NCBI GenBank assembly: GCA_963831235.1
Contig: CAWHPS010000057.1
Span: forward strand, 62,001-126,000
From: CAWHPS01 sp963831235
Lineage (GTDB): Bacteria; Fibrobacterota; OXYB2-FULL-49-7; JAEUSG01
Length of the DNA stretch: 64,000 bases
Reading direction: 5' to 3'
Both the position numbers and the translations under genes were made by a program. Position 1 is the first letter of the stretch; each line of letters starts with the position of its first letter. Below the pieces are notes generated by a model. That model was not told the DNA's origin, did not search any database, and was given only the letters and a program-made list of their open reading frames with translations. Positions 27,319 to 35,668 of the stretch are shown one piece after another.

Positions 27319-28722
27319 ATGTCGAATAAAGACTATGTTATAAATGATATCTCGCTTGCCGAGTGGGGACGAAAAGAGATAAGCATTGCTGAAAAGGAGA
27401 TGGTCGGACTAATGGCCATCCGCGAAAAATACTCGAAGAACAAGCCCCTTAAAGGCGCGCGCGTCATGGGATCACTTCATATGACCATCCAGACAGCAGT
27501 GCTCATCGAAACATTGAAAGCCCTTGGGGCGAATGTCCGTTGGGCAACCTGCAATATCTTCTCGACACAGGACCACGCGGCAGCTGCAATCGCAAAGACA
27601 GGGACGCCTGTATTCGCATTCAAGGGCGAAACCCTTGAAGAATACTGGGACCTGACTCTTCGCGCCCTGACTTTTCCAGGCAATAAGGGCCCTCAGATAA
27701 TCGTTGATGATGGCGGAGACGCAACGCTCCTTATCCATGAAGGTGTGAAGTGCGAGAAAGAACCCGGACGAGAGAATAAAAAATCCGGCAACACTGAATT
27801 TGATCTCCTCCGTGCCACTATCCGCAAGGCACATAAAAAAGACAAGGCCTTCTTTTCCAAGATGGCAAAGGAAATCAAAGGTGTTTCAGAGGAAACCACA
27901 ACAGGTGTAAAACGTCTGTACCAGATGCTTGAAAAGCGCGAACTGCTTTTCCCTGCCATCAATGTAAACGATTCAGTAACAAAATCCAAGTTTGACAACA
28001 TCTATGGGTGCCGCGAATCCCTTGTTGATGGCATACGCAGGGCAACAGATGTCATGCTCGCGGGCAAAAAGGCCGTGGTATGCGGTTACGGGGATGTGGG
28101 CAAGGGGTCTGCGCAATCACTTGCAGGTGCAAGGTGCACTGTTGTTGTCACTGAAATTGACCCCATCTGCGCATTGCAGGCGGCAATGGATGGTTTTGAG
28201 GTCATGCGCATTGAAGATACTCTCGGCTGGGCCGACATTTATGTCACGGCAACCGGTAACCGCGATATCATCACGCTCGATCACATGCTCAAGATGAAAG
28301 ACCAGGCCATTGTGTGCAACATCGGCCATTTTGACAACGAAATCCAGGTCGAACGTCTTAATAAGGCCCCTGGTGTAAAAAAGATGAATGTAAAACCCCA
28401 GCTTGATCAATACTTCCTAAAAGACGGGCGTTCAATATTCATCCTTGCAGAAGGTCGGCTTGTAAACCTTGGTTGCGCAATGGGCCATCCCTCTTTTGTT
28501 ATGTCCAATTCATTTTCCAACCAGACAGTGGCCCAAATCGAACTCTGGACAAAGCCGTATAAAATCGGTGTATTCCTTCTTCCCAAATCATTGGACGAGG
28601 AAGTGGCCCGTTTGCATTTGGGAAAAATCGGGGCAAAGCTTACAAAGCTTACGCCGGAGCAGGCGGAATACATTGGCGTATCTCCAAACGGACCTTACAA
28701 GGCAGCGCATTACCGGTATTGA
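27319..28722 (+). CDS. ahcY: S-adenosylhomocysteine hydrolase
   Basis: A 467-residue NAD-dependent enzyme that splits S-adenosylhomocysteine to adenosine and homocysteine, closing the methyl cycle with metK. Seen: LHMTIQTAVLIETL, CNIFSTQDHAAAAIA, DDGGDATLLIHEG, the NAD site VVCGYGDVGKGSAQSLAGA (about residues 254-272), GHFDNEIQ and the C-terminal YKAAHYRY tail whose Lys and Tyr reach the NAD of the partner subunit. The extra loop after HAAAAIAKTGTPVFA makes it the longer bacterial form. An aaggagc ribosome site precedes the ATG. Confidence 0.98.
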   Translation: MSNKDYVINDISLAEWGRKEISIAEKEMVGLMAIREKYSKNKPLKGARVMGSLHMTIQTAVLIETLKALGANVRWATCNIFSTQDHAAAAIAKTGTPVFAFKGETLEEYWDLTLRALTFPGNKGPQIIVDDGGDATLLIHEGVKCEKEPGRENKKSGNTEFDLLRATIRKAHKKDKAFFSKMAKEIKGVSEETTTGVKRLYQMLEKRELLFPAINVNDSVTKSKFDNIYGCRESLVDGIRRATDVMLAGKKAVVCGYGDVGKGSAQSLAGARCTVVVTEIDPICALQAAMDGFEVMRIEDTLGWADIYVTATGNRDIITLDHMLKMKDQAIVCNIGHFDNEIQVERLNKAPGVKKMNVKPQLDQYFLKDGRSIFILAEGRLVNLGCAMGHPSFVMSNSFSNQTVAQIELWTKPYKIGVFLLPKSLDEEVARLHLGKIGAKLTKLTPEQAEYIGVSPNGPYKAAHYRY

Positions 28723-28723
28723 T

Positions 28724-29779
28724 TTGGAAAAGCGATCCAGGCAATCTTCCAGAATAAGCCAAACCGTAAAGGTCGTGGTCGGGCTTTTAATCACGGGTAT
28801 TGCGTTATATCTCTTTTTCAGGTCAATTGATCTTAATAATGTCATTGTTGCCCTTAAAAGGGTTAATCCTTTTGTGGTGCTTGTTTGTGCTGCCCTTACA
28901 ATTGCCAGTCTTTTTATAAGAAGCTTCCGGTTCAGATTTCTGCTCCCAGACAGGCAGGGTACTGATAAAAAACACTTGTTCCAGCTTGTAACCATTGCTT
29001 TCATGATTAACAATATACTTCCCGCTCGTTTGGGGGAGGCTGCCAGGGCATACCTGCTTTATAAGAAGAACAGGTTTTCAGTGCATGTGTCACTTGGTTC
29101 CCTTGTCATGGAACGTGTTCTTGATTCGCTTTTTTTCGCTCTATTTATTGTTGTGCCCTCGATTATAATCAGGCCGCTTTTATCCGGAAAGAAATTTTTC
29201 GGGGAGATTGATGTAATGGTTGCGGTCAGATTTGGATGGGCAGTTGTTGTCGGGGTTGCAGTGCTTATAATCCTTTACAGGCTTTTCCCCGGCAGGATTT
29301 TAGGTTTTGGTGAAAAGGTGTCTGCCAGGGCCGGCAGCAGAATAGGGAAAATAGTTGGGCATCTTTTGCTGATTATCAAAGAGTCAACAGAATGGATGTT
29401 CTTAAATAAAAAGGCCCTGATAATTATTTTTCTGTCTCCGTTCATAATAGTCTGTTATGCCTTGATTATAATGACGCTTGCTGGATCAATGGGAATAGAC
29501 CTTGGTTTCTGGCCCGCCATGTTTTCTTCAGCTGTTGTTGCTTTCGGGGTGGCGGTCCCCTCTTCACCGGGTTATGTCGGAACATTACATCTTGCGCTTC
29601 GCGAATCACTGGTAATTTTTGGCGTTGACAAGGACGCTGCATCGGCTTTGGCGATTTTATATCACCTTTTAACCTGGATACCGGTTGTTATTCTCGGGCT
29701 TTATTTTTATTTTAGAATGGATGTAAGTTTCAAGGAAATGAGCGCGGGCAAAAAGCTGGATGAAGCCTATGGACACTGA
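28724..29779 (+). CDS. Flippase-like (UPF0104 / LPG-synthase TM region) membrane protein
   Basis: A roughly 351-residue integral membrane protein of the lysylphosphatidylglycerol-synthase-TM/AglD-like family, with about eight hydrophobic segments. Family features: RVNPFVVLVCAALTIASLFI, the RPLRW-equivalent IRSFRFRFLL, NNILPARLGEAARAYLL, the GSLVMERVLD motif and PSSPGYVGTLH near the C-terminus. Function is not established for most members; polyprenyl or phospholipid handling is inferred. A longer reading frame runs back into ahcY, but its N-terminal part has no family similarity; I chose the TTG at 28724, two bases after the ahcY stop, which fits translational coupling. Confidence 0.8.
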   Translation: MEKRSRQSSRISQTVKVVVGLLITGIALYLFFRSIDLNNVIVALKRVNPFVVLVCAALTIASLFIRSFRFRFLLPDRQGTDKKHLFQLVTIAFMINNILPARLGEAARAYLLYKKNRFSVHVSLGSLVMERVLDSLFFALFIVVPSIIIRPLLSGKKFFGEIDVMVAVRFGWAVVVGVAVLIILYRLFPGRILGFGEKVSARAGSRIGKIVGHLLLIIKESTEWMFLNKKALIIIFLSPFIIVCYALIIMTLAGSMGIDLGFWPAMFSSAVVAFGVAVPSSPGYVGTLHLALRESLVIFGVDKDAASALAILYHLLTWIPVVILGLYFYFRMDVSFKEMSAGKKLDEAYGH

Positions 29780-30860
29780 ATTTAAAAAGACCCTGTGCGA
29801 ATTGCTTGACATTACCGGTCATTCGCAAGAAGAACGTCCTGTGGCTGATTATATCCATAAGTTTTGTAAAAAACATGGAATAAAAACAATTGAAGACCAG
29901 TCAGGAAGCAGGATAAATGGCAATGCCGGAAATATCCTGGCATGCCCGAAAAGGGCTTTTCCTGAAAAAGCAGAAATTATGTTCTGCGCGCATATAGACA
30001 CTGTGGATTTGGGAGCGGAACGTAAATATCGCGTATCTTCCAAAGGGCTTAATGCATGCGGAACATATCCAATCGGGCTTGACAATAGGCTTGGGGTGGC
30101 GCTTATGCTAAGGCTCCTTTCACATAAAAATGAAAACTATATCTGTGCTTTTACAACTCAGGAAGAGATTGGCATGTTCGGGGCCTGTGAGCTTAAGGTC
30201 CCAAGCGGGGTTAAGGCGGTTTTTATTCTTGATGGAAGTGAGAACCCGGGTCATTTTATAACATCAACGGTTGGATGCATTACCTTCAAAATTTGTCTTA
30301 CAGGTCTTTCGGCCCATGCCGGAATACATCCCAATGACGGGAAAAATGTGATACAAATGGCTTGCAAGGCAATTGCAAAGCTTAAGCTCGGCATGCCGGG
30401 TAAAAACGAATCGCTTAACATAGGGATTTTAAATGCCGGCACACGCAGCAATGTTATACCGTCTCAGGCTGAAATTATTGGCGAGGTACGGGCAAATAGT
30501 TTGTTAAAAGTGAATTCTGTGATTAAAAAAGTCAAGGGCACTTTTTTGTTTTTTGCAAAGAAATACGGTGGAACAATGACTTACAGCGAGGTTGAAATGT
30601 TCAGACCGTATTCTCATAAACCGGACAGCTTAATTGTCAAAAGTATGCTATCCGCAATAAGAAAAGCCGGACTTGAACCTGTTTGTGGCCATTATCGCGG
30701 GGGAAGCGATGCCAATATTTTCAACAACAAAGGTGTTCCGGCAATCAATCTTTCAATAGGGGCTTATAATCCGCACTCTCCAAAGGAATATATGGTTTGG
30801 AGGGAATCCGAACAAGCTTATAAAATACTTGAATGTCTGCTTGCCTCCAAGGCGTGCTAA
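29760..30860 (+). CDS. M20-family metallopeptidase, peptidase-T-like
   Basis: A 366-residue cytoplasmic di-zinc peptidase. Metal ligands are visible in FCAHIDTVD (His and catalytic Asp), GLDNRLGVAL (bridging Asp), TTQEEIGMFGA (catalytic and ligand Glu), ILDGSEN (Asp) and the late AYNPHSPKEYM (His). The lid domain lies between about 180 and 290, with GLSAHAGIHPNDGKN. It is of PepT/tripeptidase type by layout, so it probably removes N-terminal residues from small peptides; substrate choice is not certain. It overlaps the end of the flippase-like gene by 20 bases (or 11, from the second Met). Confidence 0.87.
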   Translation: MKPMDTEFKKTLCELLDITGHSQEERPVADYIHKFCKKHGIKTIEDQSGSRINGNAGNILACPKRAFPEKAEIMFCAHIDTVDLGAERKYRVSSKGLNACGTYPIGLDNRLGVALMLRLLSHKNENYICAFTTQEEIGMFGACELKVPSGVKAVFILDGSENPGHFITSTVGCITFKICLTGLSAHAGIHPNDGKNVIQMACKAIAKLKLGMPGKNESLNIGILNAGTRSNVIPSQAEIIGEVRANSLLKVNSVIKKVKGTFLFFAKKYGGTMTYSEVEMFRPYSHKPDSLIVKSMLSAIRKAGLEPVCGHYRGGSDANIFNNKGVPAINLSIGAYNPHSPKEYMVWRESEQAYKILECLLASKAC

Positions 30861-30911
30861 AAAAGTAATTTATGGGTAATGCGATCTTCCAATTAACAGT
30901 GGGGAAATAGT

Positions 30912-31622
30912 ATGGGCGAGTCTATTGCAGAAAAAACCATTGGCGATGCGGTTTTCCTTAAATATTCCGGACTTGAAAAAGACGCGGATGAACGGGTGGC
31001 GGGCATAAAGGCCGCGGGATTCGTAAAACAGGGTTACCACAAGATTGTTCTTGACATGGAGGATGTAACAGGGCTTCTAAGCAATTCCATGAGCAGAATT
31101 GTGGGAATTATAAAAAGCGTTACCCTTGCCGGAGGTGAACTGTTCATAGTGAATGTTCCCGAGCGTGTACTTCGCATTCTTCGAAGCGTCAAACTCGATT
31201 TGCGGCTAAAGATTTATCTGTCAGAGAAGGATTTTCTATCCGATCACGGTCTTGTCAGTATAAAAGAAAACCCCAAACACCGCAGGAATTCCATTGGGCA
31301 GAATGGTTTCAGGCTCGAGAAGACCCTTGTTGGGAATGCTCATTTTATTGCTGTAAAGGGGGCCCTTCTTAATGATAATCATGTTGGCGACCTGTTTGAC
31401 AGCGCCTCAATTGCACTTGAAAGCAATGCCAAAAAGCTGGTGATTGACCTTAAGGAAACCCCCTATATTGATTCAACAAGTGTAAGCGTGTTCACAAGAA
31501 TCAGAAAGATATGCCTTAAAAACGGGGCCGAGATTGAGGTTGTAAATGCCGGAGAACAGGTATCGGATGTCTTCAACCTTACGGGGCTTGCGGATCTTCT
31601 GTCACCAGGGGATGAGACCTGA
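30912..31622 (+). CDS. Tandem STAS-domain protein
   Basis: A 236-residue protein made of two STAS domains (about residues 1-110 and 125-235), like anti-sigma-factor antagonists of the SpoIIAA type. The second domain keeps the possible phosphorylation site in YIDSTSVSVFTRI, while the first has GLLSNSMSRIVGI at the equivalent place. Such proteins usually switch partners with a HPK-type anti-sigma kinase; none is encoded in the window. Two STAS domains in a row may mean one has a structural role. A ggggaaat ribosome site lies just before the ATG, and the gene ends the metK-ahcY run. Confidence 0.82.
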   Translation: MGESIAEKTIGDAVFLKYSGLEKDADERVAGIKAAGFVKQGYHKIVLDMEDVTGLLSNSMSRIVGIIKSVTLAGGELFIVNVPERVLRILRSVKLDLRLKIYLSEKDFLSDHGLVSIKENPKHRRNSIGQNGFRLEKTLVGNAHFIAVKGALLNDNHVGDLFDSASIALESNAKKLVIDLKETPYIDSTSVSVFTRIRKICLKNGAEIEVVNAGEQVSDVFNLTGLADLLSPGDET

Positions 31623-31629
31623 TGCAATA

Positions 31630-31658
31630 GGTGCCAGGCACCACTGGTTCCTGGCACC
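31630..31658. repeat. REP-like palindrome
   Basis: GGTGCCAGG (31630-31638) pairs with CCTGGCACC (31650-31658); the first half also contains GGTGCC-A-GGCACC. The following AAATGGGGACACCC resembles the tails of REP sequences moved by IS200-like (RAYT) transposases. It is a single copy in this window and also can act as a hairpin after the STAS gene. Confidence 0.5.
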
Positions 31659-31689
31659 AAATGGGGACACCCTCAAAGCGGACCTTAAA

Positions 31690-32752
31690 TCAGTTCCACC
31701 CGCTGGCATATCCCTCTTCATATAGCGCCACAATATTCTCTGGAGGGCTCACGCCCTGAATATTATGGCAAGGCCCAAGAATATACCCGCCATCTTTTCC
31801 TAATATTCTTAAATTATCTCGTACCTCCTGGCGGACATCTTCGGGTGTACCCAAAGGGAAGGGTTTGCTGGTTGTCTGTAGCGCCGTGAAATATAAGCCG
31901 ATCTCCGAAGTCGTTTTTAAGGCCCTCCCTTTCCATGCCCGGACAGCGCCACTGTACTGGATTTATGATATCAACCCCACATTCTATGAGCATTTCAAGA
32001 AGCTGGCGAATTGCGCCATCGCTATGGAATAAAACTTTTGCGCCGTGTTGATGAGCTAATGCTGTCATCCTTTTAAAGTGTGGCACAAAAAATTCGCGAA
32101 TATGCGCTGGTGAATAAAGCAGGGTTGTTTGGGAACCCATGTCTTCGGCTACAGTAACGAGGTCCACGGTTCCTGGTTTCACTGATTCCAGTATGCGTTG
32201 TAAACGCACATATCGGATATCGTAAAGCTTGCCAAGACAATAATGGACTATGTCCGGGTTTAAGACGAGGTCCATAAATGCCTGCTCTTCGCCCCGCATA
32301 TATTTATAGGTAAGAAAGGGTTCAGATCCCATGACGCTTACCGGATATCCGGCACAGGCATTTGCCATTGCCTGAAGTCTTGAATAATCCAGATGGTCAT
32401 GAGTAGGCCAGACATAATTTCGTTCTATCTCTTCAATGGTTTCAAAATGTTCAAGCGGGCCTGATACGCATTCCCAGTAGGAGCCTGATCCATAGTCAGC
32501 CATACGGTATTGAATGCCGTATTCATCGTGGTCAGCTGCAAGCGCTGGACCTGTATAATCTGGACCAATCCAGTAGCGCATATCAATATGAAGCTTTTCC
32601 CAAACCTCCTGGTCGGTGTTGAGCCCCAGGTGTTTTTTCAGATTAACCAGGACTTCAGGTGTACCCTGATAGTCCATTGGAATCCTATCAGATGGTTTCC
32701 TGTTTAATACCGCGAGCCAGCGTTCCCTTGAAGACATGCTTTCTTTTTTCAT
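31690..32752 (-). pseudogene. Uroporphyrinogen-decarboxylase-family (MtaA/CmuA-like) gene with a +1 frameshift
   Basis: The first 302 or so residues are a URO-D-type TIM barrel (GPDYTGPALAADHDEYG, VMGSEPFLTYKYMRG, AEDMGSQTTLLYSP, LFHSDGAIRQLLEMLIECGVDIINPVQ, FHGATDNQQTLPFG). Directly after LPFG the frame runs into YTRRCPPGGTR and a stop, but the next frame continues the family perfectly: GTPEDVRQEVRDNLRIL, GGYILGPCHNIQGVSPPENI, ALYEEGYASGWN, stop at 31690. Dropping one G of the GGG at 31850-31852 restores a 353-residue protein. Members of this branch work on methylated or other small substrates, not necessarily porphyrins. Single-base insertion in the genome, sequencing error, or recoding cannot be told apart here. 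Confidence 0.85.
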
Positions 32753-32857
32753 GGTTTTACCCCCATATTATGTAATGATGGATTATTTAATTATATTATA
32801 ATAAATTAATTTAGAATAAGAAATGGACAAAATGATATTAATGATGGATAATTTGCC

Positions 32858-33709
32858 ATGAGTACAATTCCTGTTATTTCAGGCACCCGTAGAAAGATAA
32901 AATTATTTCATGAATCTGGAGAGGTTCTTGGAATATGCGTGACAGGCGCAGGATATCAGACACTTGTTGGTTTCGTTGGACGCAAACAGCCCCGCAGGAC
33001 ATTGGATTGTTATGCCCTCGTATTTCTTAACAAAGGAGCGGGGACATTCTCAAGTCAATCCCTTCCCGGGCCTGTTCCTCTTTTGCCGGGACAATCGTTC
33101 ATGCTTTTCCCTGGTGAATGGCATGCTTACGGCCCCAAAGCCGGGCAAACATGGACCGAATACTGGTTTCTTTTCAAGGGGCAAACTGCGCGCTTCTGGC
33201 AGGAACAGGGGTTCATTAATCCTGAAAAACCAATATATGCCGCGCCCTCCAAACAGGTGTTCGGAGGGCGTCTTAAGGAATTCTGTGCTTTACTAGAGAA
33301 AGGAGAGGGGCAAGGAAGGATAATGGGGCTGTTCCTGGATTGTTTGCTGAACATAACTGCTTCAAGCAACAGGGGTATCCGGCCTGCAAAGGATATGGTG
33401 GTGATTGCGGCTGATCGAATCAGGCGGTCACCCTGCTCGGCATGGGATTTCAAAGCATTGGCGCGTGAAAGTCTTATGAGTTATGCCCTTTTCCGGCGCC
33501 GCTTTCTATTAGTGCATCACATGCCACCCTATAGATTTCTGCTCTCGGAGCGCATTAAGAAAGCGTCGTTTTTACTGGCCTCCGGCACCAGGCCCCATAA
33601 GGTCGCCTATGAAATCGGCATGAAAGACCCGTATCATTTTTCCCGTTTGTTTAAGAAAATGACAGGTACTTCGCCTAAAAGTTTTAAGCAGTTTACGGCT
33701 TCGCGGTAA
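32858..33709 (+). CDS. AraC-family transcriptional regulator
   Basis: A 283-residue regulator. The N-terminal half is a cupin-like sensor (FLNKGAGTFSSQSL, LLPGQSFMLFPGEWHAYGP) and the C-terminal hundred residues are the double-HTH AraC domain, ending in VAYEIGMKDPYHFSRLFKKM and TGTSPKSFKQF, the family signature. It is divergent from the URO-D-family gene with a 105-base shared AT-rich control region, so it most likely controls that gene in response to a sugar or other ligand. Confidence 0.9.
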   Translation: MSTIPVISGTRRKIKLFHESGEVLGICVTGAGYQTLVGFVGRKQPRRTLDCYALVFLNKGAGTFSSQSLPGPVPLLPGQSFMLFPGEWHAYGPKAGQTWTEYWFLFKGQTARFWQEQGFINPEKPIYAAPSKQVFGGRLKEFCALLEKGEGQGRIMGLFLDCLLNITASSNRGIRPAKDMVVIAADRIRRSPCSAWDFKALARESLMSYALFRRRFLLVHHMPPYRFLLSERIKKASFLLASGTRPHKVAYEIGMKDPYHFSRLFKKMTGTSPKSFKQFTASR

Positions 33710-33774
33710 ACTATAATGTTTTAGGAATAGACTACCGAAATATTGACATTTTGGATAAGAAGCAACTTTTATCA

Positions 33775-34485
33775 TTAGGGTTTTGTTAAACCCATAAGCA
33801 CCTCAAACGCCTGTTCCGGATTATCCGCAAATATTCCATCAACCTTGAGTTTAAAACACTTCTCCATATCCTTTTCATACTTAAGGCCAAAAACCATGAC
33901 CTTAAGCCCGTCCTTTTTTGCCTGCTCCATGAATGAATGTGAAACAAGGTTTGCAGGAGGGTTAATTGAAATACAGCCAAGTCTTTTTGCTTCTTTAAAG
34001 GGCGAGGAAAAGGATAAACTTTCCATTAGAAGCCCCATTACGGCTTTGGACAGTCGTTTTCTGACTGTTTTAAGCGCATTCCATTTGAATGAGCTGAATA
34101 CAACATTCGTAATATCTCTTTCAAAAAAGAAATCCACAACAGCTTCTACACAGTCAACAGTTTTAATTTCAACGTTTACTGCCGCGTTATTGTCTATTGC
34201 ATCGAGTGTCTCCTGAAGCGTTGGGATTGCCTCGTTATTTTCACAGCGGAACTTTTTTATCTCAGTGAGTGTAAGCTTGCTTATCCTGCCTCTGCCATTT
34301 GTTGTGCGATTTATTGTGGCATCATGAATCACAACAAGTTCGCCTGATTTGCATTTGTGCACATCAAACTCAACCATTTTGCAGCCCATTGAAAGCGCTT
34401 TTCGGAATGAGCCGAGTGTGTTTTCAGCTTCGCAGGCTTTCGCGCCCCGGTGGCCGATTATAAGCGGTTTATATATTTGCGTCAT
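33775..34485 (-). CDS. Glycerophosphodiester phosphodiesterase
   Basis: A 236-residue GDPD-family enzyme from the ATG at 34485. Motifs: LIIGHRGAKACEAENTLGSF (HR and E of the active site), MVEFDVHKCKSGELVVIHDA (E, D and second His), NRTTNGRG, and AVNVEIKT. It splits glycerophosphodiesters to glycerol-3-phosphate and an alcohol; no signal peptide is present, so a cytoplasmic form. The start codon shares one base with the stop of the upstream lipoprotein gene (TAATG), meaning it is translationally coupled and last in the ksgA operon. A longer upstream start is possible but would overlap that gene. Confidence 0.9.
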   Translation of the reverse strand: MTQIYKPLIIGHRGAKACEAENTLGSFRKALSMGCKMVEFDVHKCKSGELVVIHDATINRTTNGRGRISKLTLTEIKKFRCENNEAIPTLQETLDAIDNNAAVNVEIKTVDCVEAVVDFFFERDITNVVFSSFKWNALKTVRKRLSKAVMGLLMESLSFSSPFKEAKRLGCISINPPANLVSHSFMEQAKKDGLKVMVFGLKYEKDMEKCFKLKVDGIFADNPEQAFEVLMGLTKP

Positions 34486-35123
34486 TATCCGTCTCCGGCA
34501 CCTTCTGTGCCGTCCAGCCATTGTGATATCTGCCAGAGACCGTTTGCGTTCCTGACGAGGGTAACTTCCGTTATGTATAAGCCTGACCGGTCTGTCGCAA
34601 GATAAAACATATTGCTTCGTAATGTGATCCGAAGTTCGATGTTGTTGAGCCTGTAAACGGCTGTATCGGAAACTATACCATATCCTATTGCCTGAAAGGA
34701 AAGATCAATGTCCTTCACTTCACCGGCGGGATCGAACATCTTTCTTACGGATTCGAGGTCCTTTTCACGTCTGATATAATATCGGACACGTTGTTTACCT
34801 GCGCTGTCTATTTCCTGTGTCCATTGGTCAGGGTCTGGCATTGTATTATTTCCATTGAAGTAACCCTGGAATGCCAAGCTCATGTAAAATTTATAATCAG
34901 GAGCGAGGAGTGAATCATATTCCTGTAAATTGCGGTGCTTGTAGCTTGTTATCAGGTTCGATAAGACATTCTCAGGGGTTGTGTTGGGAAGATAGACAAT
35001 GGTTTGTCCGGTGCCTTCTTTTGGAAAATATGTTGATGGAAGAAAAATTGAAAGATCTTTCCTGTTGCATGATATGGAAATCATGGTAATAAATAATAAT
35101 GTAAAAACACACTTGTGGGTCAT
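34485..35123 (-). CDS. Putative lipoprotein
   Basis: A 212-residue protein starting MTHKCVFTLLFITMISISC, a short charged start, hydrophobic core and a lipobox-like end at Cys19, so probably lipid-anchored. The rest, with IVYLPNTTPENVLSNLITSY, LLAPDYKFYMSL and a C-terminal strand-rich part ending GLWQISQWLDG, resembles the NTF2-like/SnoaL-like pattern of small periplasmic proteins, but this is a weak guess. The ATG overlaps the stop of the preceding lipoprotein gene as ATGA. It shares the 'LL..Y.F' layout with that neighbour, so the two may be an old duplication. Confidence 0.65.
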   Translation of the reverse strand: MTHKCVFTLLFITMISISCNRKDLSIFLPSTYFPKEGTGQTIVYLPNTTPENVLSNLITSYKHRNLQEYDSLLAPDYKFYMSLAFQGYFNGNNTMPDPDQWTQEIDSAGKQRVRYYIRREKDLESVRKMFDPAGEVKDIDLSFQAIGYGIVSDTAVYRLNNIELRITLRSNMFYLATDRSGLYITEVTLVRNANGLWQISQWLDGTEGAGDG

Positions 35124-35668
35124 TGCGCATGCTCCAGTTTCCATTGCCCCCAGCTTTTGGCAATCAGATTTCCCTGATCCTTACGGTCTTTCCATAGGTG
35201 CAGATAAAAACGCGACAAACGTCTTACAAGAATAAAGTCGGAAAATCCGTGTATTTTAACATTGTCATTGCGTATAAGATTGTAGTTCCATGTCAATACA
35301 ACTGAATCAGGGGAAGAATAAAGTATGGCTTCCGTATAGGCGAAATCTTTTTCGCTGATACGTTCCATACTGTCGGATAATATTGAAGCTGTAACCTGGC
35401 TTTCTTTTGCCTTGTCCCATGTTCTTAAGGATGCGCCAAGAGCAATGGAATCGAGTGAGTCGGCTTCAAATATATAGCCATTGTCGTCCAGCAGGTTTGC
35501 AATATCATCATGCCTGTTTGAAACATAGATGGACTTGAGTTCATTCATAACATCCGCGTATTGCGAGAAGGAACCTGAGAAACTTGTTGGTGATGCGGAT
35601 TCGCGCGGGTCAAACATTCCACATCCTGCCATTATAAGAGATAGAAAAGTTAAAATGATGGTTTTCAG
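35120..35668 (-). CDS. Putative lipoprotein with a CTG start codon
   Basis: The first ATG (35632) would give a protein starting MAGCGMF, which cuts a lipobox in half. Extending upstream in frame gives LKTIILTFLSLIMAGC, a textbook lipoprotein signal, with a CTG at 35668 as its only usable start before a stop. A GGAG lies 7 bases upstream, and CTG overlaps the stop of the upstream gene as CTGA, the same spacing as ATGA couplings. From CTG the protein is 182 residues. The mature part, with LLDDNGYIFEADSLDS and LHLWKDRKDQ, is like its downstream neighbour and probably periplasmic-facing. Function unknown. Confidence 0.7.
   Translation of the reverse strand: MKTIILTFLSLIMAGCGMFDPRESASPTSFSGSFSQYADVMNELKSIYVSNRHDDIANLLDDNGYIFEADSLDSIALGASLRTWDKAKESQVTASILSDSMERISEKDFAYTEAILYSSPDSVVLTWNYNLIRNDNVKIHGFSDFILVRRLSRFYLHLWKDRKDQGNLIAKSWGQWKLEHAQ

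Noticed and set aside
28469..28723. Long upstream extension of the flippase-like frame inside ahcY
   Set aside because: It overlaps ahcY in another frame, has no family similarity and lacks membrane character; the true start is near 28724.
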